From assembly GCF_009653635.1 (NCBI RefSeq), contig NZ_PPFD01000006.1:620001-684000 (forward strand): a DNA stretch of 64,000 nucleotides, in the 5' to 3' direction. How positions within the stretch are numbered: position 1 is the stretch's first letter; every line of letters begins with the position of its first letter. Source of the DNA: Endozoicomonas sp. OPT23 (GTDB taxonomy: Bacteria; Pseudomonadota; Gammaproteobacteria; Pseudomonadales; Endozoicomonadaceae). Of the stretch, positions 10,652 through 19,735 are shown piece by piece. The notes beneath the pieces are model-generated. The model saw nothing but the letters and a program-made list of their open reading frames with translations. It did not search any database and was not told where the DNA came from. Both the position numbers and the translations under genes were made by a program.

Positions 10652-12424
10652 TTAGTAGGTCCGTGCTTTCGGTGGGAAAGCTTCCATGGATTTAGGTGCG
10701 AAGTTTACTGCCCGCTTGCCAACCCGCTTTTCAGTCGGGAAGTACAGGGAATGAGCCAGCCAGTTTTCGTCATCACGCTCAGTGAAGTCGTTACGGGCAT
10801 GTGCACCACGAGACTCCTTACGCTCTTCAGCAGAGACTGCTGTGGCGTAAGCAACTTCGTACAGGTTTTCCAGCTCCAGAGCTTCAATACGAGCCGTATT
10901 GAACGCACCGGACTTGTCTTCAAGATGAGTATTCTTCAGACGCTCACCCAGCTCATCCAGCTTTTTCAGACCTTCCTTCATGCTGTCGCCTTCACGGAAT
11001 ACACCGAAGTACAACTGCATGGTGCTTTGCAGGTCCTTACGAACATCTGCAACTTTCTCACCACCGGTGGAATTGTTCAGGCGATCCAGACGGGACATCG
11101 CTGCCTGAACATCTTCGTCAGACACTTCAACGCCGTCAAAACCTTCTCTGAAGTTCTTCTCAATCTGAATACCCGCCGCACGACCAAATACCACCAGGTC
11201 AAGCAGGGAGTTACCACCCAGACGGTTAGCGCCGTGTACGGATACACAAGCTGCTTCACCACAAGCGTACAGACCTTCAACCACCTGATCGTTGCCATCT
11301 GCATCCGGGAACAATGCCTGACCGCCAACGTTGGTCGGAATACCACCCATCATGTAATGACAGGTTGGTACTACTGGCACTGGCACCTTAACCGGATCAG
11401 CATGAGCAAACGTCTTGGACAGCTCACAAATACCTGGCAAACGAGAATTCAGAATTTCTTCACCCAGATGATCCAGCTTCAGCATTACGTGATCCTTATC
11501 AGGACCACAGCCACGACCTTCCAGAATCTCGATAATCATGGAACGAGCCACTACGTCACGACCTGCAAGGTCTTTCGCGTTTGGCGCATAACGCTCCATG
11601 AAGCGCTCACCTTCACTGTTGATCAGGTAACCACCTTCACCACGACAACCTTCAGTAACAAGAACACCTGCACCGGCAATACCGGTTGGGTGGAACTGCC
11701 ACATTTCCATGTCCTGCATTGGGTAGCCGGCACGGAGCGCCATACCGATACCGTCGCCGGTATTGATCAAAGCATTGGTTGTGGAGGAGTAAATACGACC
11801 AGCGCCGCCCGTTGCCATAACGGTGGCTTTGGATTTGATATAAACGGTTTCACCCGTTTCCATGCAGATAGCAATAACGCCCGCCACCTGACCTTTTTTG
11901 TTCTTCACCAGATCAACGGCGTACCACTCATTCAGGAAAGTGGTACCGCCCTTGAGGTTTGCCTGATACAGAGTGTGCAGCAGTGCGTGTCCGGTACGGT
12001 CGGCAGCAGCACAAGTACGAGCAGCCTGACCACCCTTACCGTAGTCTTTGGATTGACCACCGAAAGGACGCTGATAGATTCGACCTTCTTCGGTACGGGA
12101 GAATGGCAGACCCATATGCTCCAGTTCGAATACTGCCTGAGGACCGACCTCACACATATACTCGATAGCGTCCTGATCACCAATATAGTCCGACCCTTTT
12201 ACGGTGTCGTACATATGCCAGCGCCAGTCATCGTTCGGGTCATTACTGGCAATCGCACAGGTAATACCGCCCTGAGCAGATACCGTATGCGAACGAGTGG
12301 GAAACACCTTGGTAATACAAGCTGTTTTGATGCCTGATTCAGTCAACTGCAGTGCAGCACGCATGCCAGCGCCACCGCCACCAATGACAATCGCATCGTA
12401 GATAATAGTGCGAAGAGCCGCCAT
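10652..12424 (-). CDS. sdhA: Succinate dehydrogenase flavoprotein subunit
   Basis: A 590-residue subunit. The N-terminal FAD-binding motif [17 protein letters not shown] is followed by [10 protein letters not shown], holding the histidine that binds FAD covalently. The active site includes [20 protein letters not shown] and [19 protein letters not shown], and the C-terminal helical domain ends ARTY. It oxidises succinate to fumarate on the cytoplasmic face of the inner membrane. The start MAALRTII lies 3 bp after the sdhD stop, so the four sdh genes form one transcript. Length and motifs are normal. Confidence 0.98.
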   Translation of the reverse strand: MAALRTIIYDAIVIGGGGAGMRAALQLTESGIKTACITKVFPTRSHTVSAQGGITCAIASNDPNDDWRWHMYDTVKGSDYIGDQDAIEYMCEVGPQAVFELEHMGLPFSRTEEGRIYQRPFGGQSKDYGKGGQAARTCAAADRTGHALLHTLYQANLKGGTTFLNEWYAVDLVKNKKGQVAGVIAICMETGETVYIKSKATVMATGGAGRIYSSTTNALINTGDGIGMALRAGYPMQDMEMWQFHPTGIAGAGVLVTEGCRGEGGYLINSEGERFMERYAPNAKDLAGRDVVARSMIIEILEGRGCGPDKDHVMLKLDHLGEEILNSRLPGICELSKTFAHADPVKVPVPVVPTCHYMMGGIPTNVGGQALFPDADGNDQVVEGLYACGEAACVSVHGANRLGGNSLLDLVVFGRAAGIQIEKNFREGFDGVEVSDEDVQAAMSRLDRLNNSTGGEKVADVRKDLQSTMQLYFGVFREGDSMKEGLKKLDELGERLKNTHLEDKSGAFNTARIEALELENLYEVAYATAVSAEERKESRGAHARNDFTERDDENWLAHSLYFPTEKRVGKRAVNFAPKSMEAFPPKARTY

Positions 12425-12427
12425 AAA

Positions 12428-12802
12428 TCAGTGCCCCCAGAGAATTTGAATGCCCCAAACGACATAACTGAATACTGCTACAAAGCAGACCAGCTGTACG
12501 GGGAAACGAACCAGAACAGACTTACCACCCAGAGCTCGAGAGTTCAGGTAGTCCGTGGTAACAGTCCACATACCGATCCAGGCGTGGACAGCAATGGACA
12601 AAATAGTTAACAGGGTAAAAACACGTACCCACGTCTGTTCGAACAGGCTATTCCATTGCTGATAATCCACTTCTGGAGTGCTCAGCAGGTAGCCACCTAT
12701 AAACAAGGTATAAGCTGCAAGGATAATGGCGGATACCCTTTGCAACATCCAATCGTTCAGTCCGCTTCGGGACAGATTGGTGACATTCTTTACCATACCC
12801 AC
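12428..12802 (-). CDS. sdhD: Succinate dehydrogenase membrane anchor subunit
   Basis: A 124-residue protein with three predicted membrane segments and the HAWIGMWTVTTDYL region, which matches the SdhD helix that contributes to quinone binding. It anchors SdhAB to the inner membrane with SdhC. The first codons overlap the end of sdhC by 13 bp in another frame, and sdhA follows by 3 bp, which indicates translational coupling. Small anchor subunits are poorly conserved, so the call leans partly on the operon position. Confidence 0.93.
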   Translation of the reverse strand: MGMVKNVTNLSRSGLNDWMLQRVSAIILAAYTLFIGGYLLSTPEVDYQQWNSLFEQTWVRVFTLLTILSIAVHAWIGMWTVTTDYLNSRALGGKSVLVRFPVQLVCFVAVFSYVVWGIQILWGH

Positions 12803-13164
12803 ACCCCCGCAAGTACAATCAGTACAACTGAAACTGCGATAGTTACAACTGCACCCGTTCTACCGGATTCCTTTCCTTCACCAATACCGATATCCATCAG
12901 CAGGTGTTTGATACCCGCGACGAAATGGTAAATCAGACCGGAAAGCAGAACCCAGACAACAAATTTTGCGAACCCGCCCGTTAATACTGCTTTTAACTCG
13001 GCAAAGCTCTGTTCCGACGACAAAGACATGTCGAGTCCGTACAGAAGGAACGCAACACCAACAAACAGTGCGATACCGGAAATCCGATGAAGCAGCGATG
13101 TGTATGCTGGCAGAGGCAGTTTTATTGTGGCTATGTCTAGATTGACAGGTCTTTTGCTATTCAC
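12790..13164 (-). CDS. sdhC: Succinate dehydrogenase cytochrome b556 subunit
   Basis: A 124-residue protein with three predicted membrane segments. It has the typical N-terminus RPVNLDIATIKLPLPAYTS and the LLHRISGIALF helix, where the conserved Ser/Arg face the quinone. LIYHFVAGIKHLLMDIG contains histidines expected to ligate haem b. It is the first gene of the sdhCDAB-sucAB-lpd-sucCD run and starts at 13164 with MNSKRPVNL. The 515-bp upstream region is shared with the divergent gltA. Confidence 0.95.
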   Translation of the reverse strand: MNSKRPVNLDIATIKLPLPAYTSLLHRISGIALFVGVAFLLYGLDMSLSSEQSFAELKAVLTGGFAKFVVWVLLSGLIYHFVAGIKHLLMDIGIGEGKESGRTGAVVTIAVSVVLIVLAGVWVW

Positions 13165-13280
13165 TTTCTTTGTCCCAACGCCTTATGGCGTGCACAGCTG
13201 AATCAGCAACGATAATCCAGAGACTCTGGCATATTGAATCAGGTCATCGAGCGATGTCCTGACTTCAGGTCAGAAACGGC

Positions 13281-13296
13281 GTTAATATTTGTTAAC
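13281..13296. promoter_or_regulatory. ArcA-like repeat in the sdhC-gltA intergenic region
   Basis: GTTAATATTTGTTAAC contains two GTTA repeats 10 bp apart and is also a near-palindrome. Known ArcA sites are GTTA-type direct repeats about 11 bp apart, and sdh and gltA are classical ArcA targets. The fit is close but not exact. It lies 117 bp upstream of sdhC. The surrounding 515-bp intergenic region (13165-13679) otherwise contains only the gltA promoter and an AT-rich leader. Confidence 0.3.
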
Positions 13297-13458
13297 GTTT
13301 TTTTCTTCCCCCCCTCATGAAGCCACTAGGACTTCGGCTGCGAAGTATATACAGTTCGGTTTTTAATTACAATTGAATGACTTGCTAGGCAGATCTACTA
13401 AAGCCGAATGGAAGTACCACAAAAAAACCGCACCAAACTTGCACAACTGCACACACGT

Positions 13459-13486
13459 TTGACAAACAGATTTCTGGCCCTATAGT
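13459..13486 (+). promoter_or_regulatory. Sigma-70-type promoter of gltA
   Basis: TTGACA at 13459-13464 and TATAGT at 13481-13486 are separated by 16 bp. This would give a leader of about 185 nt before gltA, which is AT-rich and ends with an AGGAG ribosome-binding site just before the start codon. Confidence 0.65.
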
Positions 13487-13679
13487 GGTCGTCCGTAAAG
13501 AGGTCCGAATAAATAACAAGCTAATTAAATGCTGCTTTTTATACAGAACACAAAAGCAGCAATATAAAAGCCTGATTAAAAGAGTATTTCAGTCATCTTT
13601 TAATGAAAGAATATTCTTAATAAGAAACACGGACTCACAGATAAACGACAGAATAATTAGTCACTACAGGAGCCCATAA

Positions 13680-14963
13680 ATGGCTGATAAAAAAGCACTC
13701 CTTACGATTGAAGACAAGCAACTTGAACTGCCTGTCTATTCAGGCACTCTGGGCCCCGATGTAATAGATGTTCGAAGCCTGACCGGCAACGGCCACTTTA
13801 CATACGACCCTGGCTTTGTATCTACTGCCTCCTGTGAATCCAAGATCACCTTCATTGATGGTGACAAGGGAATCCTTCTGCACCGTGGTTACCCTATTGA
13901 ACAACTGGCAGAGCAGTCCGACTATCTCGAAACCTGCTACCTGCTGATTTACGGCGAACTGCCATCCAAAGAAGATAAAGAACACTTCGAAAAAACCATC
14001 ATGGGTCACACCATGATTCATGAGCAGATGGTTGATCTGTTCTCCGGTTTCCGTCGCGATGCACACCCGATGGCCGTTATGTGTGGTGTAGTAGGTGCAT
14101 TATCTGCCTTCTATCACGACTCTCTGGACATCACCAACGAACGTCACCGTGAAATCTGTGCTTACCGCCTGATTTCCAAGATGCCAACAATGGCAGCCAT
14201 GACGTACAAGTACTCCATTGGTCAGCCTTTCGTTTATCCACGTAACGATCTGAGCTATGGCGGTAACTTCCTGCACATGATGTTTGCTACACCGTGTGAA
14301 GACTACGAAGTAAACCCTGTTCTGGCTCGCGCCATGGACCGTATCTTCCTGCTGCACGCCGATCACGAACAGAACGCTTCCACGTCGACTGTTCGTCTGG
14401 CTGGCTCTTCCGGTGCCAACCCGTTCGCCTGTATCGCTGCTGGTATAGCTGCTCTGTGGGGACCTGCTCATGGTGGTGCTAACGAAGCTGTCCTGAAAAT
14501 GCTGGACGAAATCGGTGACGAGAAGAACATCGACGAGTTCATTGCCAAAGCGAAAGACAAGAACGATCCGTTCCGTCTGATGGGCTTCGGTCACCGTGTT
14601 TACAAGAACTTTGACCCTCGCGCCAAGGTTATGAAAGAAACCTGTGACGAAGTTCTGGGTGAGCTGGGTCTGGCGGATGATCCAATGCTGAAGATCGCCA
14701 AACGTCTGGAACAGATTGCCTTGGAAGACGATTACTTCGTGTCCAAGAAACTGTACCCGAACGTTGACTTCTACTCCGGTATTATCCTGAAAGCTCTGGG
14801 CATTCCGGTTGAGATGTTCACCGTAATCTTTGCGACTGGCCGTACTCCAGGCTGGATTGCTCACTGGCACGAGATGATCAGTGGCGACTACCGTATCGGT
14901 CGCCCTCGTCAGCTTTATACTGGTGAAGCCAAACGTGATTTTGTTGCTGTCTCTGACCGCTAA
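13680..14963 (+). CDS. gltA: Type II citrate synthase
   Basis: A 427-residue hexameric-type citrate synthase that condenses acetyl-CoA and oxaloacetate. The active-site histidines are in [13 protein letters not shown] and [15 protein letters not shown], and the catalytic aspartate lies in the later segment, followed by [16 protein letters not shown]. The N-terminal domain, with [20 protein letters not shown], matches the NADH-sensitive gram-negative type. The start at 13680 follows an AGGAG site by 6 bp. It is transcribed divergently from sdhC with a good sigma-70 promoter and ends at a 13-bp stem terminator shared with the AraC-type gene. Normal in length and motifs. Confidence 0.98.
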   Translation: MADKKALLTIEDKQLELPVYSGTLGPDVIDVRSLTGNGHFTYDPGFVSTASCESKITFIDGDKGILLHRGYPIEQLAEQSDYLETCYLLIYGELPSKEDKEHFEKTIMGHTMIHEQMVDLFSGFRRDAHPMAVMCGVVGALSAFYHDSLDITNERHREICAYRLISKMPTMAAMTYKYSIGQPFVYPRNDLSYGGNFLHMMFATPCEDYEVNPVLARAMDRIFLLHADHEQNASTSTVRLAGSSGANPFACIAAGIAALWGPAHGGANEAVLKMLDEIGDEKNIDEFIAKAKDKNDPFRLMGFGHRVYKNFDPRAKVMKETCDEVLGELGLADDPMLKIAKRLEQIALEDDYFVSKKLYPNVDFYSGIILKALGIPVEMFTVIFATGRTPGWIAHWHEMISGDYRIGRPRQLYTGEAKRDFVAVSDR

Positions 14964-14974
14964 ATCCGTTTAAA

Positions 14975-15005
14975 TCAGCACGGCAGATCAACTCTGCCGT
15001 GCTGA
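14975..15005. terminator. Terminator hairpin between gltA and the AraC-type gene
   Basis: A perfect 13-bp stem (TCAGCACGGCAGA / TCTGCCGTGCTGA) with a 5-nt loop begins 11 bp after the gltA stop and ends 9 bp before the convergent regulator's stop. The U-tract is poor (CATTCCTTTTC), but the stem is very stable and may act in both directions. Confidence 0.7.
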
Positions 15006-15014
15006 CATTCCTTT

Positions 15015-15929
15015 TCAAGCCAATTCCAGAAAAACCTGCAATCTGACCGGTTTCAGCTCCGTAACCAGTACATCAGGATTCATCACCTTCTCAATAATCA
15101 GCCCGGTTTCATTGACCTCAAGCCCTTCTCTGGTGATATGGTCAAACATTGCCATCCAGACAGCTATATAACCCGCATCACTGGATAACGACACATCACA
15201 ACTCAGATAGCGCCCGGATTTAACGGCCAGATTTTCCTGCTGCCCAGTCTCGGTCAGCGTTCCAACCTTCATATTCCACTCTGCATAAGGCTTATTCAGA
15301 TCCTCTATCTCATTAACAAGATACAGATCATTCGTCAGCTTCATTCGACCTTTATTGTATAAACCCTCTACAGATTCATACCATGGAAATTCACAACGCC
15401 ATACTTTCATCGCCATGTCAGGTCTCTCAACGACGCTAAAATCAATAGTTTTCGCCGCTATTTCTTCAAGGCTGCCGACTTCAGTCCCTTGAGGATGTCC
15501 TAGCTTTAAACAGAGTTGGTCTATTTGACGATTATCGCCATTTTTTATAGCGTTTCTTATGTCTCTGGCGGTCATCCCCAATTCTCTTTTAAGCACCTTT
15601 GCCAGCGCCTGTGATGAGGAAAAACCGCACTCGTGAGCAATTTCTGTAATAGCCTTATCCGGCCTTTCATAAATCCAGTTGACCGCAACCTGCAACCGTA
15701 ACCTTCGAATATATTGGCCAGGTGTTTCTGAGAACACCATTTGAAACATGCGATGCAGGTGAAAAGGCGACACGGCACAATGGTGGGCAATATCGCTCAG
15801 GGAGGGCGCGGGATTTAACGACAGTGTTTGCCTGACATAGTTCGTAGCATCGATCAAACGACGCCGCCAAAGCGGTGCCAGTTGATCAGTCAGGTACTCT
15901 TCAGCCACCAGACTGGTAGTTGACTTCAT
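15015..15929 (-). CDS. AraC-family transcriptional regulator with GyrI-like effector domain
   Basis: A 304-residue protein. The N-terminal AraC-type double helix-turn-helix spans about residues 25-125: SLSDIAHHCAVSPFHLHRMF, then TPGQYIRRLRLQVAV and ITEIAHECGFSSSQALAKVLKREL. The C-terminal half (about 145-304) has the layout of the GyrI-like small-molecule-binding domain seen in Rob- and SoxS-related regulators. Such proteins often sense drugs or oxidative compounds. It is convergent with gltA and lies just downstream, on the same strand, of two decayed transporter genes, possibly its former targets. The ligand cannot be inferred. Confidence 0.85.
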   Translation of the reverse strand: MKSTTSLVAEEYLTDQLAPLWRRRLIDATNYVRQTLSLNPAPSLSDIAHHCAVSPFHLHRMFQMVFSETPGQYIRRLRLQVAVNWIYERPDKAITEIAHECGFSSSQALAKVLKRELGMTARDIRNAIKNGDNRQIDQLCLKLGHPQGTEVGSLEEIAAKTIDFSVVERPDMAMKVWRCEFPWYESVEGLYNKGRMKLTNDLYLVNEIEDLNKPYAEWNMKVGTLTETGQQENLAVKSGRYLSCDVSLSSDAGYIAVWMAMFDHITREGLEVNETGLIIEKVMNPDVLVTELKPVRLQVFLELA

Positions 15930-15938
15930 GAACAGGGG

Positions 15939-16070
15939 CTACCTTTTTTGAATACCATTTCCATAGCGGCCGAACGCCAGCAGAACGGGTATCAATATAA
16001 GAGTAATCGGTGTTGCAAACAACTCGCCAAAAACTAAAGAAATAGCCGCAGGCTTTGAGTGCACAACCCG
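15939..16070 (-). pseudogene. C-terminal relic of an RND-type efflux transporter
   Basis: A short open stretch of about 43 codons on the minus strand encodes SKPAAISLVFGELFATPITL followed by ILIPVLLAFGRYGNGIQKR and a stop. This matches the last membrane helix of RND efflux permeases, where wording such as SLxFGxLFATxITLxLxPxLY is common. An in-frame TAG cuts it off upstream and no start codon or other RND domain is present, so it is a gene remnant. It lies between the AraC-type gene and the broken ABC gene. Identification rests on recalled motif similarity. Confidence 0.5.
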
Positions 16071-16101
16071 CTAGGATACAGCGAATAAATGCTTGCCAGC
16101 C

Positions 16102-16982
16102 TTACATCGAAATCAACTCATTACTGTTCAGGCGAGTGGTAATTTCCTGCAAGCGTGCCAGCCCCTGAAGCGCCATTGGCAGTGCAAACGTTGACTCAAT
16201 AAAATCCCATGAATAATTGATGACCGTGAAGATGCGACCGGCAGTAACCTCTGCCATCTGAGTACCCAGCCAGAGGTTCATCAACAAAAAACAGGAGGCA
16301 ACGACAAAATAATCCCGCCCATCAGGGCATCCACATCAGACAAATGAATTTCATGACGGTTGAGTTGCATCAGATGATTGATAACCGGTCTTCGTTTGCC
16401 CATTTCAAGCAGATTGACCTGCTTTTCAACCTGGGTGTTCAGACGATTATTCAAGAAGTGAATACGGTTATGAAAAAGGCTGTATACCCCAACCATTATT
16501 ATTCCTGCCACGACAGCAGACAAAGACAGCTCAAGGCTGAAGCTGGCAAGAACCACAATAGCGACTCCGATATGAACCACTGCCGTGATCAGATCAGGTA
16601 CCTCTTGTTCAAGAAAATCCACCAGCTCTCTGGACATGTCCATTCGGGCGCTTCTGACTGAAACAGAGTGATCCTGATGCCGCCTTTCTACGGATAACCC
16701 CAGACTTATCCGAATTCGCCCATAAGCCCGGGTATAATGAAACCGGCGTGCAACCATAACCAGACTGTAAGCTGTCAACAGGCCTTCCAATGTCAAAGGG
16801 CTGGAGCTATCGTCCATTATCAAACCATCTATGCTGTATCCTAGTGCCAGCGGCATAAGAGCCAGCAGCAGATTTTCAACCAGCACCATTGACCAGGTTA
16901 CGGCGATACCCTTCCAGAATTCTCTGAGTATACGTACCAGCGTCAATCGACCTTGCAGCTCCATAGACCTGATCCATTGCAT
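16102..16982 (-). pseudogene. ABC transporter six-transmembrane-domain protein, frameshifted
   Basis: Two adjacent minus-strand frames (16281-16982 and an overlapping frame ending at 16102) together make a ~293-residue protein resembling a stand-alone ABC transporter membrane domain without an ATPase domain. The N-terminal part has membrane helices and the coupling segment SVERRHQDHSVSVRSARMDMSRELVDF. In the first frame the protein ends abnormally (GGIILSLPPVFC, stop). Shifting frame within a GGGCGGG run at 16314-16320 gives GRDYFVVASCFLLMNLWLG, which continues naturally into the C-terminal helix. A single-base indel therefore broke the gene, or the read contains an error. It lies in a decayed stretch next to an RND relic. 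Confidence 0.65.
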
Positions 16983-17106
16983 AAAAATGCTGAGTCTAAG
17001 TAGCTGGTGAAACTAAAACGTGTCTCTGGTTGCGGTAATTTTCAGTGACCGGAAAAACATCCGATAATGAACATGGAGCCACGATGGCACTTTCAGGTAG
17101 AAAAAA

Positions 17107-17811
17107 ATGATCGAACTGATACTCACTCCGGAAGCATGGATGGCTCTGGCGACGCTAACCATGCTGGAAATTGTCCTGGGTATCGACAACATCATTTTTA
17201 TCACCATCGTTGTTGATAAAATGCCGGTTCATCAGCGCAACAGTGCCCGCAGACTGGGCTTACTGCTGGCAATGGGAACCCGAATTGGCTTGCTGCTTTC
17301 AATCACCTGGATCATGAGTCTGACGGCGCCTCTGTTTCAGGTACTTCAGCACAGCATTTCAGGGCGTGACCTCATCTTATTATCTGGTGGTCTGTTTCTA
17401 CTGGCCAAATCAACCCATGAAATACATGACTCTCTGGAACAGGCTACAGAATCAGCACCCAATCTTAAGCCAAGAGGTTTTATTGTTACCCTGATTCAGA
17501 TAGCCCTGATCGATATTGTGTTCTCACTGGATTCGGTAATCACCGCGGTTGGATTAGCTGAACAGCTTTGGGTTATGGTCACCGCCATAGTAATTTCTGT
17601 TTTTATTATGATGTTTGCAGCAGCCGCTATTGGCGATTTTGTCAGTGCACACCCTACCTTCAAAATTCTGGCACTGTCGTTTCTTATATTGGTTGGTGTC
17701 TCTCTGGTGGGTGAAGGTCTGGATTTTCATATCCCCAAAGGTTACATCTACTTTGCCATGGCCTTTTCACTGGTTGTGGAGGTTATCAACAGTCGTGTCA
17801 GACGGTCATGA
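17107..17811 (+). CDS. TerC-family integral membrane protein
   Basis: A 234-residue protein with about seven membrane segments. It has the TerC-family hallmarks LEIVLGIDNIIFITIVVDK at residues 18-36 and DIVFSLDSVITAVGLA at about 137-152, whose acidic residues in the membrane are thought to bind metal ions. TerC-type proteins are linked to tellurite resistance and to manganese export or metal loading during secretion; the role of this YgdQ-like branch is not settled. The gene stands alone with no ter operon partners. The start ATG follows a weak purine-rich stretch. Confidence 0.85.
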   Translation: MIELILTPEAWMALATLTMLEIVLGIDNIIFITIVVDKMPVHQRNSARRLGLLLAMGTRIGLLLSITWIMSLTAPLFQVLQHSISGRDLILLSGGLFLLAKSTHEIHDSLEQATESAPNLKPRGFIVTLIQIALIDIVFSLDSVITAVGLAEQLWVMVTAIVISVFIMMFAAAAIGDFVSAHPTFKILALSFLILVGVSLVGEGLDFHIPKGYIYFAMAFSLVVEVINSRVRRS

Positions 17812-18021
17812 AGCACTTCTCCCTCTCTCGGAGCCTCCTCTAAAACGGAACATTTTTTTGCTAACACCTTAGTAGCAAACTCCTCACGACCAGCCAAAGT
17901 TTCAAAATTCGAGCAAAGTCTGAATTTAAATCTATTCTCTATCCAGTTCCGCCATTACCTTAACCCTCTTGCTTATGTAACCGGGCAGAAGTATTAGCGC
18001 ATTACTCTAGACAGGCTGTTC

Positions 18022-19047
18022 ATGACAACGCTCAAGGCTATAAAAAAAGAGGTGGCACATTTCAGGTCACACCTGCTGACCGGAACCAGCCATATGATTC
18101 CCTTTGTCAGTGCTGGCGGCATTCTCGCTGCATTGGCGGTAATGCTTGGGTACACAGAAGGCAGTAACGCTAACCCGCTGTATCTGCAGGCTTTCGCTGA
18201 TATCGGCAGCGCCGGATTCAAACTCTTTATTCCGGTACTCGGTGGCTATGTAGCCTGGTCAATTGCCAATCGTCCAGGCTTGGCTCCCGGCATGATCGGT
18301 GCATGGCTGGCGGCAGAATATGGTTGCGGCTTTATTGGCGCAATTCTTATCGGGTTTATCGCCGGATATATCGTTCAGACACTGAAACAGATACCTCTTT
18401 CACCTTCTACCCGAAGTATCGGAGCTATCTTCCTCTACCCACTGCTGGGCAGTCTGGTGACCGGTGCCGTCGTTATTTTTGTTATAGGCGAACCTATCTC
18501 TTCAATGATGGCAGGTCTTGATCACTGGCTTCATGCACTTGAAGGAGGTTCCAGAACAACGCTTGGCATGATAATGGGCGGCATGACCGCATTTGATATG
18601 GGCGGCCCTGTCAATAAGGTTGCTACGCTGTTTGCCCAGACTCAGGTTAATACTCACCCTTATCTTATGGGTGGTGTGGGTGCAGCCATATCCACCCCAC
18701 CTCTGGGAATGTGGCTGGCTACTTTGCTGTCACGTAAGCGTTATTCTGATGAAGAACTACAGGCCGGTAATGCGGCACTGATCATGGGACTGATCGGAAT
18801 TTCTGAAGGCGCTATTCCCTTTGCAGCAGCAGATCCGCTTAGAGTCATTCCCGCTCTTGTTGCTGGTGGTGCGGCAGCCTGTGTCACAGGCTTCACCTTT
18901 GAAGTGATCAATCATGCCCCCTGGGGAGGCTTTATTGTCTTGCCCATTGTTGAGGGTCGGCTAGGGTACATCGCCGCCATTATCATTGGCTCTCTGGTGA
19001 CAGCATTATTAGTCAATGCCCTGAAACCCGTCACAAAACAGCCTTGA
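18022..19047 (+). CDS. PTS fructose-type EIIC permease (stand-alone)
   Basis: A 341-residue protein with about nine membrane segments. It matches the EIIC domain of the fructose/mannitol-related PTS family: HLLTGTSHMIPFVSAGGILAA near the N-terminus, GGMTAFDMGGPVNKVA around residue 190 and the EGAIPFAAADPLRVIP signature near 262-277. EIIC domains move the sugar across the inner membrane while EIIB phosphorylates it. No EIIA, EIIB, kinase or sugar gene is adjacent, so it must use partners encoded elsewhere or be an orphan. The frame shows no decay. The substrate is unknown, though fructose-like sugars are the family norm. Confidence 0.85.
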   Translation: MTTLKAIKKEVAHFRSHLLTGTSHMIPFVSAGGILAALAVMLGYTEGSNANPLYLQAFADIGSAGFKLFIPVLGGYVAWSIANRPGLAPGMIGAWLAAEYGCGFIGAILIGFIAGYIVQTLKQIPLSPSTRSIGAIFLYPLLGSLVTGAVVIFVIGEPISSMMAGLDHWLHALEGGSRTTLGMIMGGMTAFDMGGPVNKVATLFAQTQVNTHPYLMGGVGAAISTPPLGMWLATLLSRKRYSDEELQAGNAALIMGLIGISEGAIPFAAADPLRVIPALVAGGAAACVTGFTFEVINHAPWGGFIVLPIVEGRLGYIAAIIIGSLVTALLVNALKPVTKQP

Positions 19048-19127
19048 GAGAAAAACAATTTTCACAGTGAGTAGCTTTTGCCGATAGAAGGAATCAGACT
19101 CAAGCTTAGCTACTACAGACCTTCTTT

Positions 19128-19727
19128 ATGACAAAAGACAATCAGCCAATGAATACAGAATCCCCTCTGGTTAGTGTTCAGCCGATTCCCGATCGACTGA
19201 TTATAGATCTGGCTTACGCCACAGCAGAGAACGTAACAGGCAAGCCTATCTACATCAGCGACAATTGCATGCTTCATAAAAGTGCTGAGGCTCCCCTGAT
19301 GAGAGCACTGGAATTGCTGGAGCCTCTGGGGCTGGGTATTAAAATCATGGACGCTTACCGGCCTCTGTCTGCCCAAAAAGCCTTATTTCAGGCTGCTCCA
19401 AATCCTGAGTATGTATCACATCCGGAAACAGGTGTGCGTCCTCACTGCCGCGGTACGGCCATTGATCTGACTCTGATAGACAGCCATGGCAATGAACTGA
19501 ACATGGGCACCGACTTCGATGATTTTCGCCCACTGGCACATCATGGCAATACCCAGGTCTCAGAGCAGGCTCAAAGGAACCGTTTGTTACTGGCTGGCAT
19601 TATGAGTGTTGCAGGCTTTACCCCTCTTCAAAGTGAATGGTGGCACTACCAGCTTCCAGACAGCAACCAGTACCCTATTCTGTCAGAGGCTGACGTCCAG
19701 AGCGGCCTGATGCCACTGGACGCCTAG
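19128..19727 (+). CDS. D-alanyl-D-alanine dipeptidase, VanX/DdpX-like
   Basis: A 199-residue protein of the M15D peptidase family. Zinc ligands are visible in PHCRGTAIDLTL (His106, Asp113) and EWWHY (catalytic Glu170, His173), and MDAYRPLSAQ carries the conserved arginine. The enzyme hydrolyses D-Ala-D-Ala. Without vanH and vanA neighbours this is more likely peptidoglycan-peptide recycling, as with DdpX, than glycopeptide resistance. No signal peptide is evident, so it is probably cytoplasmic. Initiation could also occur at the eighth codon (MNTESPL). It is convergent with nasA, with only an 8-bp gap. Confidence 0.88.
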   Translation: MTKDNQPMNTESPLVSVQPIPDRLIIDLAYATAENVTGKPIYISDNCMLHKSAEAPLMRALELLEPLGLGIKIMDAYRPLSAQKALFQAAPNPEYVSHPETGVRPHCRGTAIDLTLIDSHGNELNMGTDFDDFRPLAHHGNTQVSEQAQRNRLLLAGIMSVAGFTPLQSEWWHYQLPDSNQYPILSEADVQSGLMPLDA

Positions 19728-19735
19728 TTTCGCTT

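Noticed and set aside
10751-12337. 528-codon plus-strand open frame opposite sdhA
   Set aside because: Antisense shadow of sdhA with no domain content, despite its length.
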